Shown here piece after piece: positions 1-6,271 of a DNA stretch of 7,285 bases. The notes beneath the pieces are model-generated. The model was given only the letters and a program-made list of their open reading frames with translations. It was not told the DNA's origin and made no database searches. The DNA is from REEB95 sp035632395 (lineage in GTDB: Bacteria > Pseudomonadota > Alphaproteobacteria > ATCC43930 > CGMCC-115725), in NCBI GenBank assembly GCA_035632395.1, contig DASQGX010000262.1, positions 1 through 7,285 of the forward strand, written 5' to 3'. Made by a program: the position numbers and the translations under genes. How positions within the stretch are numbered: the stretch's first letter is position 1; every line of letters begins with the position of its first letter.

Positions 1-628
1 GATCCTCGCCGGCGAGCGCCGCTGGCGCGCGGCGCAGCGTGCGCAGCTGCACGAAGTGCCGGTGGTCGTGAAGGAGATCGGCGATCGCGAGGCGCTCGAG
101 ATCGCGCTGGTCGAGAACATCCAGCGCAGCGACCTCAACGCTATCGAGGAAGCGCAGGGCTATAAGCGACTGATCGACGAGTTCGGCCACACGCAAGAGG
201 CGCTGGCGACGGCGCTGGGCAAGAGCCGCAGCCATGTCGCCAACTTGCTGCGCTTGCTGATGCTGCCGCAAGAGATCAAGGACATGGTCGCCGACGGCCG
301 GCTGAGCATGGGCCACGCGCGCGCGCTGGTCGGGCTCGAGGCCGAGAAGGCGCTGACGTTGGCGCAGACGATCGTGCGCGATGATCTCAGCGTGCGCGAA
401 ACCGAACGCGCCGCGAAGCCGCCGGAAGAGGCGCAATTCATCACCCATAAGCCGCGTGGCGGCCGCAAGCGCGACGCCAACATCGTCGCGCTCGAACGCG
501 AGCTATCGGAGGCGCTGGGCCTCAAGGTCGAGATTGCGTTCGACGGCAAGCGCGGCGCGCTTACCATCCGCTACGCCTCGCTTGATCAGCTCGACGAGGT
601 TCTCAACCGGCTGCGTGCGCGGCCCTGA
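1..628 (+). CDS. parB: Chromosome-partitioning protein ParB, C-terminal part (5' end outside window)
   Basis: ParB is a CTP-dependent DNA clamp that loads at parS sites near the origin and works with the ParA ATPase in chromosome segregation. The reading frame is open from base 2, so the start and first part of the N-terminal domain lie upstream of the window. Visible in order: the CTP-binding box GERRWRA (bases 11-31), the ENIQR motif followed by SDLNAIEEA (from base 113), a helix-turn-helix parS-binding segment (about 191-268, TQEALATALGKSRSHVANLL), and a C-terminal dimerisation domain (about 480-625). A basic linker (KPRGGRKRD) joins the last two. The frame ends at TGA 626-628, and the C-terminus looks complete. 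The next gene starts 4 bases later on the same strand, so the two may be cotranscribed. I looked for a parS-like GTTTCACGTGAAAC palindrome and saw none in the window. Family assignment is very secure. Confidence 0.97.
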   Translation, partial: ILAGERRWRAAQRAQLHEVPVVVKEIGDREALEIALVENIQRSDLNAIEEAQGYKRLIDEFGHTQEALATALGKSRSHVANLLRLLMLPQEIKDMVADGRLSMGHARALVGLEAEKALTLAQTIVRDDLSVRETERAAKPPEEAQFITHKPRGGRKRDANIVALERELSEALGLKVEIAFDGKRGALTIRYASLDQLDEVLNRLRARP

Positions 629-632
629 GGCA

Positions 633-1115
633 ATGGCCGCGAAGCCGCCGGTTGCCGTTGTCGCCGCCGCCGTTGCGCCGAATGCGAAACCATCGGCCTA
701 TCCTGAGCCGTACTATTCGCGCGTTCTCGGCCGGCAGAAGCGCCAGCTGGGCGACGTTTTTAGCCTCAAGAATTTCGGCGTCAACCTGACGCGGCTAGTA
801 CCCGGCGCGATCTCGGCGCTGCGGCACACCCATTCGGCGCAGGATGAATTCATCTATATCGTCGAAGGCGAGCCGGTGCTGGTGACGGACGCCGGAGAGA
901 CGCCGCTCAAGCCCGGCATGTGCGCGGGCTTCAAAGCGGGTTCAGGCGACGCACACCACCTGGTCAACCGCACCACGCGTGATGTGATCTATCTCGAAGT
1001 CGGCGACCGCAACGTGCCGGACGAGGTCACATATCCGGATGACGACATTCGTGGCACCCACGATGCCGCCGGCAAGCGGATCTTCCTGCACAAAAACGGT
1101 CAGCCGTTCGACTGA
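633..1115 (+). CDS. Small cupin-domain protein (COG3837-like), function unknown
   Basis: This encodes a 160-residue single-domain cupin. After an Ala/Val/Pro-rich N-terminus (residues 5-20) the cupin fold is recognisable. Motif 1 has metal-ligand candidates H65, H67 and E72 followed by G79. Motif 2 runs from G95 to N112 with H108 as the likely fourth ligand; K101 replaces the usual proline and the spacing before the histidine is longer than the classic pattern. The segment VTYPDDDI (residues 132-139) near the end is typical of this small-cupin group. These proteins are often annotated as sugar-binding or isomerase-like, but no substrate can be inferred here. ATG 633 is the only good start in frame. 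It lies 4 bases after the parB stop with GAGG at 627-630, closer than an ideal ribosome site, so translation may be coupled to parB. The frame is open further upstream, but only inside parB and in a non-cupin sequence. Confidence 0.9.
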   Translation: MAAKPPVAVVAAAVAPNAKPSAYPEPYYSRVLGRQKRQLGDVFSLKNFGVNLTRLVPGAISALRHTHSAQDEFIYIVEGEPVLVTDAGETPLKPGMCAGFKAGSGDAHHLVNRTTRDVIYLEVGDRNVPDEVTYPDDDIRGTHDAAGKRIFLHKNGQPFD

Positions 1116-1122
1116 GACGAGT

Positions 1123-1146
1123 GCCGCCGACTCAGGCGGCTTTATT
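1123..1146 (+). terminator. Probable intrinsic terminator after the cupin gene
   Basis: GCCGCC (1123-1128), loop GACTCA (1129-1134) and GGCGGC (1135-1140) form a perfect 6-bp all-GC stem. TTTATT (1141-1146) follows on the plus strand. It begins 8 bases after the cupin stop, where a factor-independent terminator for parB-cupin transcripts would be expected. The hairpin overlaps the last codons of the convergent small gene, whose stop codon (1132-1134) lies in the loop. The minus-strand side has no T tract, so termination in that direction is less likely. The stem is short and the T tract is interrupted, hence moderate confidence. Confidence 0.55.
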
Positions 1147-1290
1147 CGCCTTCAATTCTTTCCGGGCATCTTCGAGCGATAGCTTGGCGACGCCAACGAT
1201 GTGCGACGCCTCGGAATATTGTTTTGCCGTCAGCCATTCCTCGATGAAGTCCAGCCAATCAACCACCAAATCGATTTCCGACATGTCCAT
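1132..1290 (-). CDS. Hypothetical 52-residue acidic helical protein
   Basis: I do not recognise this family. The protein begins MDMSEIDLVVDWLDFIEEWL and ends in a lysine- and alanine-rich tail (ELKANKAA). It reads as two amphipathic helices (about residues 5-32 and 34-50), the first strongly acidic with three tryptophan or phenylalanine residues, the second mixed in charge. There is no signal peptide, membrane segment or cysteine. The start at 1290 is chosen because GGAGAG (1297-1302 on the plus strand, read in reverse) lies 6 bases upstream, a good ribosome-binding site. The frame can extend to an ATG at 1353, but that start has no such site at proper spacing. The gene lies 118 bases downstream of holA on the same strand and converges with the cupin gene. 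It could be the last gene of the holA operon or have its own promoter. The ribosome site supports a real gene; function is unknown. Confidence 0.6.
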   Translation of the reverse strand: MDMSEIDLVVDWLDFIEEWLTAKQYSEASHIVGVAKLSLEDARKELKANKAA

Positions 1291-1408
1291 AGGCAACTCT
1301 CCCCGAACGAAGACACTCTCGGGTGTACGCCATGCCTGCCCTGGTATGAGCATCCTGCCACAAATTCGGCCCAGGTGATCAAATGATCGTTAGCGCGGCC
1401 GTGAAATT
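1291..1408. other. Intergenic region between holA and the small gene
   Basis: These 118 bases separate the holA stop from the small minus-strand gene. They contain the short inverted repeat GATCAAATGATC (1377-1388; arms GATCA/TGATC). A weak ACAC/GTGT pair occurs at 1313-1326. No T-rich hairpin resembling a terminator for holA and no convincing -35/-10 pair was seen, so whether holA transcripts run into the small gene is open. Confidence 0.4.
1297..1302 (-). promoter_or_regulatory. Ribosome-binding site deciding the start of the small gene
   Basis: Read on the minus strand this is GGAGAG, within GGGGAGAG, 6 bases before the ATG at 1290. It is among the best Shine-Dalgarno matches in the window and favours the 52-residue form over a 73-residue form starting at 1353. 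Confidence 0.6.
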
Positions 1409-2440
1409 TTATGCGCCGGCCTGCATGGCACCGCGGGCGATCCGCAGCAGCGCCGCGCGGCAGATAGTTTCATCCTTCATACCGGACGATTTCGCTTGGC
1501 GCTCTGCTTCGACGAGCGCTGCCAACACGGCGGCGGCGCGCCACGCCGGCCAAACCCGCAATTGGCGCTTGAAACTATCTCTAAATTTGAAGAACACCGG
1601 CGGACGCATCGCCGCGATGGTTTCGTCCACGCCGACACCATCGTCGAGCCGAGCCGCGGCCCGGTGAAGCTGCGTGAAATGACGTTGGGTGGCGCGCAGG
1701 ATCCGGATCGGCGATTCGCCCTCAGCGAGCGCGCGCGCCAACGCGCGTTCGCAGACAGCCGGCTTGCCCTCGGCGGCAGCGAGGACGGCGTCGTCGAGCG
1801 AAAGGTCGGCGCTGTCGCCGACCAGAGACGCCGCCTCCTCAAGCGACACGGCGCCCCCGTCGCCAGCATAAAGCGCGAGCTTTTCGAGCTCCTGGCGGCT
1901 CAAGGCGCGGTCACCGCCAAGCGACGACACGAGATATGGCAGGGCGTCGGGCGCCAAGGTGATGCGATGAGCGCGCGCAACCTCCCGCACCAGGGTCTCG
2001 ATTTCGCGCGGTCCGTCGAGATAGCAGGCAATCGCGGCGGCATTCTTGGCGCCTTCGAAAGCGCGGCGCAGGCTCGAACGCGGCTTCAGATCGCCGCCCT
2101 CGACGACGACAAAACCGTCGCCCGCCGGTGGATCGGCGACATAGCGCGCGAACAACGCGCCAACGGCATCTCCAGCATCGGTCACATGCACCAGGCGCCT
2201 GCCGCCCATCAGCGACAGCTGCGCTGCCTCGTCATAGAGCCTTGTCGGCTCCGCGAGCAATGAATCGGCCGACAACGCCGCGACGCGGAACGCATCTTTC
2301 GGATCGGCGACGATGGCACGCGCGAGCCGCACCGCCCGCTCGCCGACCAAGCCACGGTCCGGACCGTAAACCAGACAGGCGCGAATGGCGGGATCGGGCG
2401 CTGCGAGAAAAGAATCGATGCGGCGGCGTTCGAGCTTCAC
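1409..2440 (-). CDS. holA: DNA polymerase III delta subunit (clamp loader)
   Basis: HolA is the delta subunit of the DNA polymerase III clamp loader; it opens the beta sliding clamp so that it can be placed on DNA. The 343-residue length is usual for the family. The N-terminal region carries IDSFLAAPDPAIRACLVYGP and then the RGLVGERA segment, typical of the AAA+-like domain that lacks a working Walker A motif. The middle has LGGDRALSRQELEKLALYAG, a hallmark of delta subunits. The C-terminal collar ends with AKSSGMKDETICRAALLRIA. The start is taken as GTG at 2440, giving VKLERRRIDSFL, where alphaproteobacterial homologues usually begin. The open frame upstream overlaps lptE and has no family resemblance. 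Only 4 bases separate this GTG from the lptE stop, and the ribosome site is weak, so translational coupling to lptE is likely. The stop is TAA at 1411-1409. Confidence 0.93.
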   Translation of the reverse strand: MKLERRRIDSFLAAPDPAIRACLVYGPDRGLVGERAVRLARAIVADPKDAFRVAALSADSLLAEPTRLYDEAAQLSLMGGRRLVHVTDAGDAVGALFARYVADPPAGDGFVVVEGGDLKPRSSLRRAFEGAKNAAAIACYLDGPREIETLVREVARAHRITLAPDALPYLVSSLGGDRALSRQELEKLALYAGDGGAVSLEEAASLVGDSADLSLDDAVLAAAEGKPAVCERALARALAEGESPIRILRATQRHFTQLHRAAARLDDGVGVDETIAAMRPPVFFKFRDSFKRQLRVWPAWRAAAVLAALVEAERQAKSSGMKDETICRAALLRIARGAMQAGA

Positions 2441-2444
2441 CGGC

Positions 2445-2948
2445 TCATCGCGCAGCCGTCTGCCGCTGTGACCACAGCGACAGCTGCGTATAGATGGCGT
2501 CCGACAGATCCTCGATGGCACGCTCGCGCGCGTCCTTCTCGGCGACGGTCGCCGCCCAGGCATCGTCCTGCAAATTGAAGGCGCTGACGGTGCGGCTGTT
2601 GCCGGTGACGTTGGTGCCGCTGCCGCTCAGGAGATAGCTCGCGGCGGCGTTGATCTCGGAGCGCGTGGAAGTGGCATTGCGCTGGATGCCGAGATCGGAT
2701 CGCGTCAGCGTCAGAACCACGCGCAGCGTGTAGCGTGTGGGCGTGGTCACGCCGCGCGGATTGAGCTTCTCCCGTAGCGCCAACTCGAGCAGCTGGCCTT
2801 CGCGGTCCGGAATCGGTGCGACTTTGATGGCGGCGAGGCGCGGATCATATTCGCCGGCGGTGCGGCCGCCGTAGAGCGGATGAAAGCCGCAGCCGGCAAG
2901 CGGCGCTGTCGCGAGCGCCGCCAGGATGGTGCGCCTAGACCACGACAT
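2445..2948 (-). CDS. lptE: LPS-assembly lipoprotein LptE
   Basis: LptE is the outer-membrane lipoprotein that plugs the LptD barrel and helps insert lipopolysaccharide into the outer leaflet. The 167-residue product starts MSWSRRTILAALATAPLAGC: basic residues, a hydrophobic stretch and the lipobox LAGC with the lipidated cysteine at residue 20. GFHPLYGG follows, the hallmark of alphaproteobacterial LptE. The middle has alternating beta-type segments (YTLRVVLTLTRSDLGI, residues 69-84). The C-terminus is helical (ERAIEDLSDAIYTQLSLW). The twin arginine at residues 5-6 resembles a Tat signal, but Sec export is equally possible. ATG 2948 lies inside leuS, overlapping its end by 14 bases in another frame. 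No strong ribosome site is visible, which suggests coupling to leuS. A longer frame upstream is only leuS read out of frame. Confidence 0.92.
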   Translation of the reverse strand: MSWSRRTILAALATAPLAGCGFHPLYGGRTAGEYDPRLAAIKVAPIPDREGQLLELALREKLNPRGVTTPTRYTLRVVLTLTRSDLGIQRNATSTRSEINAAASYLLSGSGTNVTGNSRTVSAFNLQDDAWAATVAEKDARERAIEDLSDAIYTQLSLWSQRQTAAR

Positions 2949-5487
2949 TGACGATCCGGTTGGGCACAACGATCGTCTTGCGCGGCGTCTTGCCGCCGAG
3001 CGCGGTGATGACGTTGGGCAAGGCGAGCGCGGCTTGACGCGCATCGGCCTCGGCGACGTCGCGCGGCACCTCGACCGTGCCGCGAAGCTTGCCGTTGACC
3101 TGGACCGCGAGGGTCACGGTCTCGGCGATGGCGAGCGCGGCGTCGGCCTTGGGCCAGGGCTCGTCCGCCAAAAGCCGCTCGTGCCCGAGTGCCTGCCACA
3201 ACGCTTCCGCGAGATGCGGCATCATCGGGCCGATCAGGCGCACCGCCGCCTCGAGCGCTTCGCGTACGACCGCGGCATCGGCATCGGGCCGGGCTTCGAT
3301 CGCGTTGGTGAGCTCGCGGACGCGCGCGACCGCACGGTTGAAGCGGAATTTGTCGAGATCGTCGGTGACCAGCGCGACGGTCTGGTGGGTGACGCGCCGC
3401 AGATCCTGATCGCCCGCAGCGATCGTCGCCGGAATGAGCGTGCCGGGCGCCGGCAACGGCTTGTCGCGCTCGGCCACCATCCGCCACAGCCGGTTGGCGT
3501 AGCGCCACGCGCCTTCGATGCCGGCGTCGGTCCATTCGAGATCGCGTTCGGGCGGACTGTCGGACAGGAGATAGAGGCGCGCCGTATCGGCGCCGTACGC
3601 GTCGACGATGGTTTCGAGGCCGACAACGTTCTTCTTCGACTTCGACATCTTTTCAATGCGCCCGACGGTCACCCTGCCGCCCTTGGCATCGTGCCAGGTG
3701 CCATTGTCGCCGCGCTGGACCTCTTCGGGGAAGAGCCAATTGCCGGCAGCGTCCTGAAAGGTTTCGTGGCAGACCATGCCCTGGGTGAAAAGGCCGGCAA
3801 ACGGCTCCTTGAGCGCCAGATAACCGCAGCGCTCGAGCGCGCGGGTGTAGAAGCGCGAATAGAGCAGGTGCAGCACTGCGTGTTCGATGCCGCCGATATA
3901 TTGATCGACCGGCATCCAATAGGCGACATCCTTGCGCTCGAACGCTGTCACGGCGCGCGGTGAACAGAAACGCGCGAAATACCACGAGCTCTCGAAGAAG
4001 GTATCGAAGGTGTCGGTTTCGCGCCGCGCCTTGGCACCGCAACGCGGGCAGGCGACATGCTTCCATGTCGGATGGCGGTCGAGCGGGTTGCCCGGCTGAT
4101 CGAAGGTGACGTCGTCGGGCAGTCGCACCGGCAGGTCCTTTTCTGGCACCGGCACGATGCCGCAATTTTCGCAATGGATCACCGGAATCGGACAGCCCCA
4201 GTAGCGCTGGCGCGAGACGCCCCAATCCCGCAGCCGCCACACAGTCGCACCGGCGCCGGCCTGGCGCTGTTCGAGCTCGGCGATGGCGCGGCGCTTGGCC
4301 GCCGGCACGTCGAGGCCGTCGAGGAAACCCGAATTAATGTGCGTCCCGTCGCCAGTATAGGCCTCGTCGGCGATCGAGTAGCTTTCGACGTCGGCATCGG
4401 CCGGCAAGACCACCGGCGTCACCGGCAAGTTGTATTTGCGGGCGAATTCGAGGTCGCGTTGATCGTGTGCCGGACAGCCGAAGATCGCACCGGTGCCGTA
4501 TTCCATCAGCACGAAATTGGCGACATAGACCGGCAAACGGCGGTTGGCGTCGAACGGATGGATCGCCGTGACACCGGTGTCGTAGCCCATCTTCTCGGCA
4601 GTCTCGAGCACCGCTTCGCTGGTGCCCATACGATTGCACTCGGCGATGAAGTCGCGCAGTTTCGCGTCGCGTTCGGCCAGCTCCTCTGCCAGCGAATGGT
4701 TGGGCGCGACGGCAACGAACGACGCGCCGAACAGCGTATCCGGCCGGGTGGTGAAAACCTCGAGCCGATCTTCGCGTCCGCGCAACGCGAAGAACACCCG
4801 CGCGCCTTCCGAGCGGCCGATCCAGTTCTCCTGCATCAGCTTGACCCGCTCGGGCCAGCGCTCGAGCGTCGCCAGCCCGTCGAGCAACTCGGCGGCAAAT
4901 TCGGTGATCTTGAGGAACCACTGGGAAAGCAGACGCTTTTCAACGGGCGCGCCCGAACGCCAGCCGCGCCCGTCAATCACCTGTTCGTTGGCGAGTACGG
5001 TGTTCTCGACCGGGTCCCAGTTGACCCATGATTCCTTGCGGTAGGCGAGTCTTGCCGCCAGGAAGTCGAGGAACATCTTCTGCTCGTGCTTGTAATAGTC
5101 GGGATGACACGTGGCGATCTCGCGTCGCCAGTCGTAGGCGATGCCCATGCGCTTCAGCTGCTCGCGCATTACTGCGATGTTCGCCAGCGTCCAGTCGCGC
5201 GGATGCTTGCCCGACGCCATTGCCGCGTTCTCGGCCGGCAGGCCAAAGGCGTCCCAACCCATCGGATGCAGGACGTTGAAGCCTTGGGCGCGCTTGTAGC
5301 GCGCGACCACGTCGCCCATCGTGTAATTGCGGACGTGGCCGACATGCAGCTTCCCCGACGGATAAGGAAACATCTCGAGCACGTAATATTTCGGGCGCGC
5401 CGGGTCGGTCTCGACCTCGAAGCTATTACGCTCCCGCCAGATCCGTTGCCAGTGCTCTTCGTTTTCTTTCGCGTTGTACCGCGCCAT
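2935..5487 (-). CDS. leuS: Leucyl-tRNA synthetase
   Basis: This cytoplasmic class I synthetase charges tRNA-Leu with leucine. The 850-residue length is close to the 860 of the E. coli enzyme. The signature HIGH appears as HVGH (residues 48-51) in a typical PYPSGKLHVGHVRNYTMGD context. KMSKS is at 613-617. The CP1 editing domain has TTRPDTLFG (246-254), matching the threonine-rich editing site, and GCPAHDQRD with the conserved aspartate D342. Two Cys pairs (C439/C442 and C480/C483) could form a zinc-binding insertion. The C-terminal anticodon-binding region contains LIGPMMPHLAEALW, then the small domain ending VQVNGKLRG and onward. ATG 5487 gives the family N-terminus MARYNAKENEEHWQRIW and lies 17 bases after the upstream lipoprotein stop. 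No clear Shine-Dalgarno is seen. The stop TAG lies inside the lptE start region. All catalytic and editing motifs are intact. Confidence 0.98.
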   Translation of the reverse strand: MARYNAKENEEHWQRIWRERNSFEVETDPARPKYYVLEMFPYPSGKLHVGHVRNYTMGDVVARYKRAQGFNVLHPMGWDAFGLPAENAAMASGKHPRDWTLANIAVMREQLKRMGIAYDWRREIATCHPDYYKHEQKMFLDFLAARLAYRKESWVNWDPVENTVLANEQVIDGRGWRSGAPVEKRLLSQWFLKITEFAAELLDGLATLERWPERVKLMQENWIGRSEGARVFFALRGREDRLEVFTTRPDTLFGASFVAVAPNHSLAEELAERDAKLRDFIAECNRMGTSEAVLETAEKMGYDTGVTAIHPFDANRRLPVYVANFVLMEYGTGAIFGCPAHDQRDLEFARKYNLPVTPVVLPADADVESYSIADEAYTGDGTHINSGFLDGLDVPAAKRRAIAELEQRQAGAGATVWRLRDWGVSRQRYWGCPIPVIHCENCGIVPVPEKDLPVRLPDDVTFDQPGNPLDRHPTWKHVACPRCGAKARRETDTFDTFFESSWYFARFCSPRAVTAFERKDVAYWMPVDQYIGGIEHAVLHLLYSRFYTRALERCGYLALKEPFAGLFTQGMVCHETFQDAAGNWLFPEEVQRGDNGTWHDAKGGRVTVGRIEKMSKSKKNVVGLETIVDAYGADTARLYLLSDSPPERDLEWTDAGIEGAWRYANRLWRMVAERDKPLPAPGTLIPATIAAGDQDLRRVTHQTVALVTDDLDKFRFNRAVARVRELTNAIEARPDADAAVVREALEAAVRLIGPMMPHLAEALWQALGHERLLADEPWPKADAALAIAETVTLAVQVNGKLRGTVEVPRDVAEADARQAALALPNVITALGGKTPRKTIVVPNRIVNVVV

Positions 5488-5504
5488 CGCGCGAGGGCCG
5501 CGGC

Positions 5505-6113
5505 CTATTGCTGGTTCGATGCCGTGCTCAGACGAATCTGGCGCGCCCGCGCGAGGATTGCGTTCTCGAGATCGACCGACGTGTTCTTGTCGACCGGCGC
5601 GTCCAACCAGTTGCCCTTGGTGTCGCGCGTCTGACGGAAGACGCTGCACCGCACGCCGTCGGCGCGCAACTCGCGGTTGAGGATGAAGATGTTGACCTTG
5701 AAGCGCTCATCCGGCGTCTGCGGCGGGCTGAACCAGTCGGTGATGATGACGCCGCCGAACGGATCGGCCGAAGCCAGCGGCATGAAGGACACGGTATCAA
5801 GGCTCGCGTGCCAGAGGAACGAATTGACGCCGACGCCGGGCGCGCCGCCACCGCCGCCGGTTTCACTCGCTGTATTATTGTTGTTGAAGAACAGCGACAG
5901 GACCGAACGGTTGCTGTCGGTCTGAGTCCGCGGATTGTAGTCTTGCGGGCCGTTTACGTATTTGGGGTCGGTATGGTACGGGTCTTCGGCGCGCTGCTGC
6001 GCATCGGGATCGTTGCCTTGCCAGCGGCCGCTATCGAACAGACCGCAGCCGCTTAGCAGCAAAACCGCGCCAAAGCACAAGAATCCGGCTTTCACGGATC
6101 GTTTCAACGCCAT
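5505..6113 (-). CDS. DUF3576-like lipoprotein of unknown function
   Basis: This 202-residue protein has a clear lipoprotein signal: MALKRSVKAG, a hydrophobic stretch, then LLSGC with the lipidated cysteine at residue 23. The next residues are GLFD, so there is no Asp at +2 and outer-membrane sorting is likely. A polar region rich in D, Q and N follows, then a low-complexity linker with runs of N (about 77-80) and G (about 86-90). The folded part (about residues 95-190) includes VNSFLWHASLDTVSFMPL, ADPFGGVIITDWFSPP and ERFKVNIFILNRELRADGV. This pattern and its place upstream of leuS match my recollection of the alphaproteobacterial DUF3576 family; no biochemical role is known to me. GAGGAG (6121-6126) lies 7 bases before ATG 6113, a strong ribosome site. 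It is the first gene of the leuS-lptE-holA transcription unit. Confidence 0.85.
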   Translation of the reverse strand: MALKRSVKAGFLCFGAVLLLSGCGLFDSGRWQGNDPDAQQRAEDPYHTDPKYVNGPQDYNPRTQTDSNRSVLSLFFNNNNTASETGGGGGAPGVGVNSFLWHASLDTVSFMPLASADPFGGVIITDWFSPPQTPDERFKVNIFILNRELRADGVRCSVFRQTRDTKGNWLDAPVDKNTSVDLENAILARARQIRLSTASNQQ

Positions 6114-6120
6114 ACCAACA

Positions 6121-6126
6121 CTCCTC
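6121..6126 (-). promoter_or_regulatory. Ribosome-binding site of the DUF3576-like gene
   Basis: On the minus strand this reads GAGGAG, 7 bases from the ATG at 6113. It is the strongest ribosome site of the minus-strand operon and fixes the start of its first gene. Confidence 0.7.
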
Positions 6127-6222
6127 GGAGCTCCCCCCGAAGCCTATGGCCCCGGGTGCGCCGATCTTACCGCAGCGCCCGCAGGCCCCGCTATACCTTT
6201 GAAAAGCCAAGGCAGTCCGGCT

Positions 6223-6234
6223 CGCAGGCCTGCG
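6223..6234. repeat. Perfect 12-bp palindrome CGCAGGCCTGCG
   Basis: The sequence equals its own reverse complement across all 12 bases and lies 38 bases before the yggS start. Its half-site CGCAGGCC occurs a second time at 6180-6187, 43 bases upstream in the same orientation. It could be an operator for a dimeric regulator of one or both divergent genes, or chance in GC-rich DNA. There is no loop, so it is not a typical terminator stem. Confidence 0.5.
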
Positions 6235-6271
6235 GGCTTGACGGCTCAGGCGGCACTGGTGAGCTTGCACC

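Larger units (their letters stand above)
6114..6271. promoter_or_regulatory. Divergent intergenic region between the lipoprotein-leuS operon and yggS
   Basis: These 158 bases must carry the 5' signals of both the minus-strand operon and, in the other direction, yggS. A TATAGC hexamer on the minus strand (6197-6192 region) could be a -10 element for the operon, but no good -35 lies 16-18 bases before it. TTGACG (6238-6243, plus strand) resembles a -35 element, but no matching -10 follows before the yggS start. No promoter is therefore called with confidence. The region also holds the palindrome described separately. Confidence 0.5.

Noticed and set aside
381..632. Upstream extension of the cupin frame into parB
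   Set aside because: The frame is open, but it lies inside the well-supported parB sequence and the translated part is Arg/Ser-rich with no cupin features. ATG 633 gives a normal family length.
1377..1388. GATCAAATGATC as a terminator of holA
   Set aside because: The stem is 4-5 bp, AT-rich and has no T tract, too weak to call a terminator.
1496..2263. Long plus-strand frame opposite holA
   Set aside because: It is antisense to the clear holA gene, has no recognisable domain, and long antisense frames are common in GC-rich DNA.
2747..3535. 262-codon minus-strand frame overlapping leuS and lptE
   Set aside because: Extremely Arg-rich, out of frame with two well-supported genes, no family resemblance.
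2926..5031. Two long plus-strand frames opposite leuS (2926-3963 and 4057-5031)
   Set aside because: Both are antisense to intact leuS, and their composition is what reversed GC-rich codons give. No ribosome site or domain supports them.
5488..5649. 54-residue N-terminal extension of LeuS
   Set aside because: The sequence overlaps the lipoprotein gene and resembles no synthetase. The family N-terminus begins at ATG 5487.
5859..5875. GTTTCACTCGCTG as a parS-like site
   Set aside because: Only the left half resembles parS; the palindrome is not completed, and it lies in coding sequence.
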